Origin: Candidatus Heimdallarchaeum endolithica
GTDB taxonomy: Archaea; Asgardarchaeota; Heimdallarchaeia; Heimdallarchaeales; Heimdallarchaeaceae
Assembly (NCBI GenBank): GCA_021513715.1
Contig: CP084167.1
Location: 3,021,060 to 3,085,059 of the forward strand
Length of the DNA stretch: 64,000 bases
Direction of reading: 5' to 3'
Positions 27,401 to 35,400 of the stretch are shown one piece after another. The translations under genes were made by a program, and so were the position numbers. The stretch's first letter is position 1. Each line of letters opens with the position of its first letter. Below the pieces are notes generated by a model, which did no database searches, was not told the origin of the DNA, and saw only the letters and a program-made list of their open reading frames with translations.

Positions 27401-28947
27401 AGGAGGAGAAAAAAGAAAAATTAGCGAAACTTAAGCCAAGAAAAAGAAGAGAAATCATTTTTGAAGAGAAGATAAAGAGTATCAAATATGTTGGAAAGAA
27501 AGAAGTATATGATTTAACTGAACCAAAAACATTAAGTTTCATTGCAAATGGAATTGTAAGTTTAGATTGCGGAGAGCAACCCCTTCTCTCTTATGAGTCT
27601 TGTAATCTAGGTTCTATTAATCTTGTAAAGCATGTTAACGATGGAGCGATAGACTGGTCTCTACTTGAATCAACTATCCGTACAGCTGTTCGCTTTTTAG
27701 ATAATGTAATCGATCGTAATGTTTACATTATTCCTGAAATAGAAGAGATGACTAAAGCTAATAGAAAGATTGGCCTTGGATTAATGGGTTTTGCTGATTT
27801 ACTTGTCGAACTGGGTATAAGATATGATACAGAAGAAGCATTAGAAATAGCTGAAAAAGTTATGTCTTTCATTCAAAAAGTAGGCAGAGATGAATCTGTC
27901 AAATTAGGTGAAGAAAGAGGTAGTTTTCCTAACTTTGATAGAAGTATTTACAGAGAAAAGTACAAAACCATGAGAAATGCAACAATCACAACAATCGCTC
28001 CTACAGGAACTATTTCTCTTATTGCTGGATGTTCAAGTGGTATCGAACCTTATTATGCAATAGCTTTTGTGCGAAATATACTAGGTGGAAAGAAACTTTT
28101 TGAAATTAATCCCATTTTCGAAAAAATAGCTAAAGAGAAAGGATTCTACTCTGAAGAGCTTGTGGAAAAAATTTCTTCTGTTCATTCTATACAGAAAATA
28201 GAGGAAATACCAGAAGAAATTAGAAAATTGTTTGTAACAAGTCAAGATGTTTCCCCTGAATGGCATGTGAGAATCCAAGCAGCTTTTCAGAAGTATACAG
28301 ATAATGCTACTAGTAAAACAATTAATTTCTCAAAAGAGGCTACAAAAGAAGATATAGCAAAAGCTTACAAGCTTGCTCATAAGCTGGGGTGCAAAGGTGT
28401 AACAGTCTATCGTGATGGTTCAAGGAAATATCAAGTATTGTCTACAAAAACGAAAAAGAAGCAAAAAGAGAAGCAACATGTTGTTACTACAGCTAAAGTT
28501 GTACCTAGAGCCAGACCAGAAATAACAATTGGTAAAACACACAAAGTTAGAAGTGGTTGTGGTAATCTTTACGTTACTGTTAATCAAGATGAAAATGGGG
28601 ATATTTTTGAAGTCTTTGTTCAAGTAGGTAAATCTGGAGGATGTATCACCTCTCAAAGTGAGGCAATTGGAAGATTAATTTCTCTTTCACTTCGTTCTCA
28701 TGTTTCAGTTGAATCCATTGTGAGACAACTGTCAGGGATACGCTGTCCTAACCCTAGTTTCTACAAAGGAAAAAGTATTCTCTCTTGCGCTGATGGTATA
28801 GCTTTAGTGCTTGAGCAATATATCAAAGGAAATCCTAACGTACGTGAATCTAATGGCTCTATCGTTTGTCCTGATTGTGGAGGAGTTTTAGCTTTTTCTG
28901 AGGGTTGCTATACTTGTACAAGCTGTGGTTACAGTAAGTGTAGTTAA
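21460..28947 (+). CDS. nrdJ: adenosylcobalamin-dependent (class II) ribonucleotide reductase with five inteins
   Basis: This 2,495-residue precursor contains six extein parts (1-80, 466-494, 667-688, 1113-1133, 1515-1625, 2037-2495) that join to a 722-residue NrdJ. NrdJ reduces ribonucleotides to deoxyribonucleotides using adenosylcobalamin. Joined motifs include [45 protein letters not shown] and [20 protein letters not shown] (the thiyl-radical Cys is the C of NPCGE), then [11 protein letters not shown]. The C-terminus has a zinc-ribbon-like [15 protein letters not shown]. No ATP-cone is visible. TTG at 21460 is the only usable start: a stop codon lies at 21448 in frame and GGGG is 6-7 bases upstream. 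All inteins sit at conserved active-site sequences. Confidence 0.95.
   Translation: [2495 protein letters not shown]
21700..22854 (+). other. intein 1 of NrdJ (residues 81-465)
   Basis: It begins with Cys ([13 protein letters not shown]) and ends VSVHN before Cys (+1) of CFVLP. Block B is TEDHP. The LAGLIDADG endonuclease is worn: the first motif reads [10 protein letters not shown], with Val where the acidic residue belongs, and the second reads LGCFRDDNS. Splicing residues are intact, so it should splice but probably no longer homes. The +1 Cys is the SACF Cys, which by alignment is one of the redox-active pair. Confidence 0.92.
22942..23457 (+). other. intein 2 of NrdJ, mini-intein (residues 495-666)
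   Basis: A 172-residue mini-intein without an endonuclease domain. It starts CVAEGTVIP, has block B VTHWHPF and ends FTVIHN before Thr (+1) of TGFSFS. All canonical splicing residues are present. Confidence 0.92.
23524..24795 (+). other. intein 3 of NrdJ (residues 689-1112)
   Basis: It starts [10 protein letters not shown], block B is ATSTHKF, and it ends GFYVSN before Ser (+1) of SGPISFM. The penultimate residue is Ser instead of the usual His. Two complete LAGLIDADG motifs are present ([11 protein letters not shown] and [12 protein letters not shown]), so the endonuclease may be active. Confidence 0.92.
24859..26001 (+). other. intein 4 of NrdJ (residues 1134-1514), Arg at +1
   Basis: It starts [10 protein letters not shown], block B is ATYNHLI and it ends GFLVHN. 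The next residue is Arg (RRRGANMG), not Cys, Ser or Thr. The endonuclease motifs [10 protein letters not shown] and [11 protein letters not shown] are intact. The missing nucleophile makes ordinary splicing doubtful; the boundary itself is clear from the conserved KQGG and RRGANMG of the reductase. Confidence 0.9.
26335..27567 (+). other. intein 5 of NrdJ (residues 1626-2036), C-terminal Asp
   Basis: It starts CVVGDSLIS, block B is ATGDHKV and it ends GIVSLD before Cys (+1) of CGEQPLL. The last residue is Asp instead of Asn and the penultimate one is Leu instead of His. Endonuclease motifs [10 protein letters not shown] and [11 protein letters not shown] are intact. The +1 Cys is the catalytic thiyl-radical Cys of the reductase. 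Confidence 0.92.
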
Positions 28948-29027
28948 TTTTGCAAAAAAATAATTTTTTTCTCTATACTTTCCTATTTTTCCAAAGATTT
29001 TTAATAATAATAGTGAAAGAAAGTTTA

Positions 29028-30086
29028 ATGTTAATTTGGTTTGATGCAGTAACGGCAAAGGAGCCATTGTTGTTTGATGCAATAGCTAAAGAATTGGAAA
29101 AAGAAGGACATTCAGTAATTTTTACCTGTAGAGAATATGATTATGTTTCTTCACTTTTTGAACTGTTAGGACGAGACGTGGCTGTATTTGGAAAACATGG
29201 AGGAAAAACATTATATGGAAAGCTTATTGCAGGAAATGAAAGAATAAAGTTACTTGCTGATTATATTAATGATTTAGATAAAAAACCAGATTATCATATA
29301 TGTTTTGGTTGCCCAGAGTCAACAAGAGTAGCATTTGGACTAGGTATTCCTGTAATTAATATTAATGATTCTCCACATGCTTGGGCAGTAGCTAAATTAA
29401 CTATTCCTTTATCGAAATATTTAGTATATAGTGGTTGTATAAAAGAAGAAGAGTGGTTAAAGTTGGGTGCAGTAAAAGAGCAATTGTACCCATATGACGG
29501 AATAGATGAAGTTGCTTGGTTAAAATCGTTTGAACCTAATGAAGAAGTTCTTTCACTATTGGGTCTATCTAAAGAAGATCACTTTATTGTTGCAAGACCA
29601 GAAGAAAGCAGTGCAGCTTATATGTTGAACGATAACATTACTTCTTCAACTTATTTAGATGTTATTCTGGATGCGTTATTAAAAATATATAAAGGAAAAG
29701 TAGTAGTTTTTCCAAGATATCAAAAACAAAAAGAATTGCTGCAAGAACGCTATAAAGAAAAAATCATTGTACCACCTAAAGCTGTCGATACTCTCTCACT
29801 TTATTATTATGCTGATTTATGTATAACGGGTGGGGCAACAATGGCAAGGGAATCTGCAGCTATAGGAACTCCAGCGATATCATATTTTCCTAGAGAACTC
29901 GCTGTGCTAAAACACATATCAAAGACAGGAATCCCTCTTTATAATGAATACACAATTTCTGACGCAATAAAAAAAGCAAAAGATCTATTATTCTCTAATA
30001 ATAAAGAAAAACAGAGAAAAAAAACAAAAAAGATACTATCACAAATGGAGTCTCCAGTAGACAAAGTAATAGAGCTGATTAAATAA
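29028..30086 (+). CDS. DUF354 family protein (glycosyltransferase-B-like fold)
   Basis: A 352-residue protein of the DUF354 group, distantly like UDP-GlcNAc 2-epimerases and GT-B enzymes. The start MLIWFDAVTAKEPLLFDAIA, the middle CFGCPESTRVAFGLGIPVININD and the C-terminal ITGGATMARESAAIGTPAIS, a nucleotide-sugar-binding loop, are typical. It may act on a sugar in the cell envelope, but no substrate is known. The in-frame TTG at 28950, two bases after the nrdJ stop, is rejected because the family begins at the ATG at 29028. Confidence 0.78.
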   Translation: MLIWFDAVTAKEPLLFDAIAKELEKEGHSVIFTCREYDYVSSLFELLGRDVAVFGKHGGKTLYGKLIAGNERIKLLADYINDLDKKPDYHICFGCPESTRVAFGLGIPVININDSPHAWAVAKLTIPLSKYLVYSGCIKEEEWLKLGAVKEQLYPYDGIDEVAWLKSFEPNEEVLSLLGLSKEDHFIVARPEESSAAYMLNDNITSSTYLDVILDALLKIYKGKVVVFPRYQKQKELLQERYKEKIIVPPKAVDTLSLYYYADLCITGGATMARESAAIGTPAISYFPRELAVLKHISKTGIPLYNEYTISDAIKKAKDLLFSNNKEKQRKKTKKILSQMESPVDKVIELIK

Positions 30087-30165
30087 ACGAAATTTAATCT
30101 TTTATTTTCTTATAAAAATAACGTTGTTGCAAAAAATTTAATTTATCTTTGTTTATTTACAAAGT

Positions 30166-31326
30166 ATGAAGTTTTTTTCAGAAAAATTGAACAATATAAA
30201 ACCAAGTGGAATAAGAGAACTTTTTGCTAAAGCACAAGGAATAGAAGGAGTAATATCTTTAGGAATAGGAGCTCCAGATATAGAAACTCCCAAGAAATTA
30301 AAAGAAGCTTTAGTTGAAGCTGTTTTAAATAATTTCAATAATTATGATCAAACACCTGGAAATGTTCAATTGAGAGAAGAGATAGTTCAAAAATATAAGC
30401 AAGAATATAATATGGACTATGACAAAAACAATGGAGTAATTGTAACTTCTGGTGGAGTAGAACTAATTTACCTGGCCTTACAAGCATTTTTGAAAAAAGG
30501 AGAGGAAGTGTTAATTCAAGACCCATGCTTTCTGACCTATCCTCGTCAGATAATTCTGGCAGGAGGAACACCTGTTTGGGTTAAATCCACATCTGATTTT
30601 AAAATGGATTTGGAATCAGTGAAGGAGAGTATTACTGATAAAACCAAAGCAATTATGCTTAATTTTCCCAATAATCCAACAGGAGCAATGATGGACAGAA
30701 ATGAGTTGAAAGCAATAGTAGATTTAGCTGTTGACAATGATTTGATTATTTTAAGTGATGAAGTTTATGAATATTACGTGTTTGATAACAAAGAACATGT
30801 ACATGTTGCTTCAATAGGTGATGCTTATCACAATACTATCACAATTAATTCTTTTTCAAAGTCCTTTTGTGTACCTGGGTGGAGAATGGGTTACGGTGTC
30901 TCAACTCCTGAGCTTATAGGGCCAATATTGGGTTACCATTCTTTTGTTGTAGCAAATGCAACCACTCCTACTCAAGTAGCTTTGGCAAATTATATAAATT
31001 CAGAGGATGCAAAAATCTTTAGAGAAAAAATCAGAGAAACATTCCAAAAAAGGAGAGATAAAATAGTAAAGGGCTTGAATTCTATTTCAGGAATAGAAGC
31101 TCATAATTCATCTGGATCATTCTATGCATATTTTAATGTCTCTGGTTTGGATATGACAGGAGAAGAATTTTCTGATTTTGCATTTAAAAAAGCAAAAGTA
31201 GTTTTTGTTCCTGGAACAGAGTTTGGACAAGAAGAAAGCCAAAAAACCTTCTTAAGAGCAAGTTTCGGTTCTGTAGATGAAGAAAAAATAGAGCAAGTGA
31301 TTGAAAGATTAACGAAACTTTTATGA
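30166..31326 (+). CDS. class I/II aminotransferase (PLP)
   Basis: Fold-type I aminotransferase of 386 residues, in the aspartate aminotransferase family. Visible landmarks are GAPDIETP (N-terminal substrate loop), VTSGGVELIYLAL, NFPNNPTGAMM (cofactor-binding Asn), LSDEVYEYYVF (Asp that contacts the pyridine nitrogen), SFSKSFCVPGWRMGY (Lys that forms the Schiff base) and the C-terminal FLRASFGS (Arg for the substrate carboxylate). The amino-acid specificity cannot be read. It probably heads a two-gene operon, since its stop overlaps the next start (ATGA). Confidence 0.9.
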   Translation: MKFFSEKLNNIKPSGIRELFAKAQGIEGVISLGIGAPDIETPKKLKEALVEAVLNNFNNYDQTPGNVQLREEIVQKYKQEYNMDYDKNNGVIVTSGGVELIYLALQAFLKKGEEVLIQDPCFLTYPRQIILAGGTPVWVKSTSDFKMDLESVKESITDKTKAIMLNFPNNPTGAMMDRNELKAIVDLAVDNDLIILSDEVYEYYVFDNKEHVHVASIGDAYHNTITINSFSKSFCVPGWRMGYGVSTPELIGPILGYHSFVVANATTPTQVALANYINSEDAKIFREKIRETFQKRRDKIVKGLNSISGIEAHNSSGSFYAYFNVSGLDMTGEEFSDFAFKKAKVVFVPGTEFGQEESQKTFLRASFGSVDEEKIEQVIERLTKLL

Positions 31327-31541
31327 GTTTAAAAGAGAAAAGGAATATGAAAAAGATGAGTGAAAAAAAGCAAGAACTAGATTTTTATTGTAAATTCTGT
31401 GATAAAGTAACAACGCAAGTATTTGTTGGAGCAGATAGAAAAAGAACTTTCACTATAACTTTCTATTGTCCTAGCTGCGGGAGTTATCACACCTTTGAAT
31501 TCTTCGGTTCACAGTTTGCGCAACCTACTGATTTAGAATAA
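31323..31541 (+). CDS. small zinc-ribbon protein
   Basis: A 72-residue protein with a basic N-terminus and CKFC, then about 25 residues later CPSC, forming a four-Cys zinc ribbon; the strands between (KVTTQVFV, RTFTITFYC, YHTFEFFG) fit a beta ribbon. It overlaps the aminotransferase stop by ATGA and is therefore coupled to it. In-frame ATGs at 31347 and 31356 could give shorter forms. A nucleic-acid or protein-binding role is possible, without a known family. Confidence 0.65.
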   Translation: MSLKEKRNMKKMSEKKQELDFYCKFCDKVTTQVFVGADRKRTFTITFYCPSCGSYHTFEFFGSQFAQPTDLE

Positions 31542-31649
31542 TAATTCTTTTTTTTAGGATTGTGATTAAGTAATTGTAACTATGAAGATAATATCTAGTT
31601 TTTATACCACCTCCTAGGCAAAAAGGAACTAAGGGGTGAAGTCCCAAGC

Positions 31650-32290
31650 TCTGATGAGGATGAACGAAATTATAATGGAGCATAAAGAGAGTATGGAAAC
31701 AAGAAAGATGAGTAGAACTATAGACGGCACGGATAAGACAAGTGCAGTGGAGAATAGAATGAAACCAACGATAACTCTTAAGGTATCATTAAAACGTTCA
31801 ATATAGGAGCGTAAACCACCTTTGATAACAGAGATTTTGATACCTAGACGAAGTAAGACTGGATATCATATACCATACCCCTGCATCTGTAACAACAATA
31901 CGCGGCTTAAAACCCCATACCAACATTTGAATTAATAACGGAAAGTTAGTAAACATTCAAGATTACTCCGTCCCTTAGTAATACTAAAACCCAGTAAAGT
32001 CTTGTTATAAGGATGGAACTAACGCGAACCACAAATATATTGAGCCTTGAGAGGTCTTAATCTCCGTTTCATCTACTACTATAATCTCTGGTATTCCCCC
32101 TCTCTCTGCTACAACTCTATGTAAACTTTCCCTAAAGAGCCTGAACTTCTTTACTCAATACCATAACACTATTGTTTGGTGTGTTAAACTATTCTTCCAT
32201 CCTACTGTCCTCAACCCATTCTTTGAACCAATCTATTCCTAAATTGCTTTTATTATTATCTTTTTGGGGACTCTGCATCTCTTAAAAAAA
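31650..32290 (-). pseudogene. decayed DDE transposase
   Basis: Read in the minus direction, separate frames give recognisable pieces in the right order: HQTIVLWY, then RVVAERGGIPEIIVVDETEI (first Asp), KPRIVVTDAGVWY (second Asp), ISVIKGGLRSYIERFND (catalytic Glu context). They are broken by at least two stop codons and several frameshifts. The pattern resembles IS6/IS240-type or related transposases; the exact family is not claimed. No clear inverted ends or target duplication remain, so the insertion is old. Confidence 0.7.
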
Positions 32291-32406
32291 GTAGATAGTT
32301 TTTGAATTTTCATATCTTGCTATTAGAGTCCCCACAACTATTTTTGTCGGAAGAAAATTAGACGTACCAACTTATAAATATCGTTATGTTTATATTCTAG
32401 AAACTG

Positions 32407-32416
32407 TATATATTTT
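32407..32416 (+). promoter_or_regulatory. TATA-like box of the surface-protein gene
   Basis: TATATATTTT. The predicted transcript start (about 32437) lies after the ATG at 32429 and before the ATG at 32444, favouring the second. Confidence 0.45.
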
Positions 32417-32443
32417 AATAGAACCTTAATGGGGTTTGAACTT

Positions 32444-35400
32444 ATGAATAAAAAAATATTTTTAGCGATAGCAATAATTATTGCATTATTGCCAATTTAT
32501 CATTCTGGGGTTAACACTCAAGCAACAACTCAACCAGTTGTTAATAACAATCAAATAACTCCTGAAGAAATTGGTATAGGAAGTAAACTAATCTATCAAA
32601 TTACGCAATTTGAACTAGGTTCTGGCTTTGATCAATTGTTACAAGAGATAACTCAGGATCCAGAAACACCAGAAATAGAAATTGGCTATGATGGTAGTTT
32701 AGTAGGAAGCGAAGTATGGTTTTACATTACTCTTGAAGATGAATTACAACTCTTTCAATATGATTATTCTGATGATTATTCCAAAGAAAATATTACTCAA
32801 AAGGATGCAATGCAAGTTTTAGCTGGAGTGCAATTAGGTGATGATTTATCAGCTTTTGCAAATCTATCTCAACTATCCTACCCAGATGATGCTGTAAGAC
32901 AAGATTCTGCTTATTACTATGATTCTTGGCCAATGTCTCATTTTGACACACCAATAACAAGTGACGATTTCTGGGACGGATTTAGTGAGGGTTTTATTGA
33001 TGGCTTTAATTGGGGATTCAATGATGAAGTAAATGCATACGGTTGGGCTTGGTTTGAATGGCCTGAACCAGATCATTATAATGATATTTTCTGGTTTGCA
33101 AGACAATTCGGAGAAATATGGGGATATGAAACAGGACGCGAAGCAGGATATTTAGCCGTAGAAGAAGATTCAGATGACCCTTGGGGAACAAGTTGGTTTG
33201 ATGCAGAAACAGCAGAAGGAGCTTTTAAAGTAGGTTTCTTAGAAGCTAGAGACGACGGATATAACAAAGGAAGAGATGATTATACAACTGATAGAATACC
33301 AGAAAAAGTTTGGACTAATCCTTATGATACAGCTAACCTAGTCAATTTAGGTAAAAAACATGGATACAACAATGCTTGGCCAATGTATTATGATGCAGGT
33401 TTCTTATATGAAGGAGCTCAAGAATATTTCAATGACGATATTTATTGGGAGTTATATGCAGAAATGTGGAATACTTATCCTGCAGGTTATGTAGATGGGT
33501 TCTCAGATGGTTATGCGGAAGGTACCAATGATGGACAATATGACCATGATTATGGAAGCTATGGAGATAATTTTGAAACTCCTGAAGGATACTGGGATCC
33601 CCGTGGAGATTATGAATGGGGATATAATGCTGGTTTAGAAGACGGTTATCAATATGGATATGATGATGGCTACAATATGGTATACGACTATGGAGACTTT
33701 ATTAATGGAATGTATAATTATATCTGGCAAGCACATGAAGATGGTTTTCAAGTTGGAGCTCAAGATTACATAAATAATCTTGGTTATGATAATTCAACAT
33801 TCACCTTACCTTATTCCAGTCCAGCTAACATGTTTGAAGAGGGATGCAACTTCATTTATGAAATGATGTACCTTGAAGCTTATGATGATGGATGGAAATA
33901 TGCTTTTCTTACAGATAGAGATGGAGACGATATGAACTGGTTAGAGCATGAAGGACCATTCTATTACATGTATTTACCTGATTTAATCTTATCTTTAGAA
34001 TCTGGTTCAATTATACCTGTTCCTACAGATATGATAATGTTCAAGGAATTGAATATTAGTCTGATGGATTATGATATTGATTATGAATACGGAGAAAATA
34101 CTGACCTCTTTTCAGAACACATGTCACCCTTTAGCATTTATGCTCCAGAAAGTGATTGGACAGAACTAGATACTTGGGATTGGGATTTTGACCCAGATAG
34201 TGACATGCCTGGAGTAACTACCACTATTGATGGAGACATATTCGAAATGATTGTTAATTGGGAAGAAGAAGATGGAGACATAGCCTTTGAATTAACAATC
34301 CGTTATGATATGACCACTAGTGTTTTACAATACACTGGTTTTAGTGTAGATTTCACAACTGAAACAGATATGTACCTTAATGTAGCAATGGAGTATGAAT
34401 CAGATACACAAATTAACTTACCAACACCAGATCCAACTTCATGGTCTTATCTAATAGATACATTTAGCTTTAATTATGAATTACCAGATGATGCTCCACC
34501 AGAAGTTTCTGATGGTTTAGATGAGTTCAAGAATGGAGGAGAAGATGCTGTTGGAGAAGAATTTATGGACATTGATTGGATTCAACATATTGGTTTATGG
34601 AATGAATACAATGTTACATTAAAAGATCCTAACAATCCATCTGATACATCTGATACAGTTGGTGTAATGCAACCCTGTTTGAGTCCTGGTCTGCAAATAT
34701 TACCTGATTGGGACCTTTGGGGAGGAATTATGCAAACTGGAGATTCATACCTAGCTATGTCAGAATGGATAGGTAATGCAATGGACTTACTAAGTGATGC
34801 TAATCCAACCTTTGATGCATTTAGACACGATCTATACTACGATATGAGTACATATCATGATTCAACTAACAACGTAATGTACCTTTATGCTGGTATCTCT
34901 GGAGCTTACGAATTACGTGTTGAAATGCTAAATGGAGACTGGGAGTGGGAAGAAACAACTGTTTCTCTATACTTCAAACTTGTTATTTGGACAGCTTTTG
35001 ATTATACTACTGGTATTTTCCTAGGTGCTGGTGTAGAAGGAACAGTAGATGAAACATTCACTTCAGATATTCCAACATCACCTCAATTTACACTATATGC
35101 AGATATTGACATCAGAATTAGAGCAGATTTAATATCCAGTCTAGCAAGTATTACTGATATTCTCACATTTGCAGAAATGCCAGGAAAAGACACTGATGCT
35201 CCTGTTATATCTGATGTAACTTATAGTCCAGATAAACCTACTGAAGAAGATACTATTGTTATTAGTGCTAATGTTACAGATGAAAGCGGAGTTTGTTCAG
35301 TTATCTTACACTATAAGAATGGTACATCTGATTGGCAAGAAATAGAAATGGTTGATGATGGCACTGGTGTTTACAGCGCTGAAATAGGCCCATTCTCTGC

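Larger units (their letters stand above)
31542..32443. other. gene-free stretch with decayed transposase
   Basis: About 900 bp without an intact reading frame. Most of it is a broken minus-strand transposase (31650-32290). A 9-bp inverted repeat (GGGGACTCT at about 32266 and AGAGTCCCC at about 32326) flanks its 5' side, but matching element ends were not found. The last part holds the promoter of the surface-protein gene. Confidence 0.6.

Noticed and set aside
32260..32335. GGGGACTCT / AGAGTCCCC inverted repeat as ends of a small element
   Set aside because: The arms are 9 bp and only about 50 bp apart, no target duplication is visible and it lies beside the decayed transposase, so it is more likely part of that remnant.
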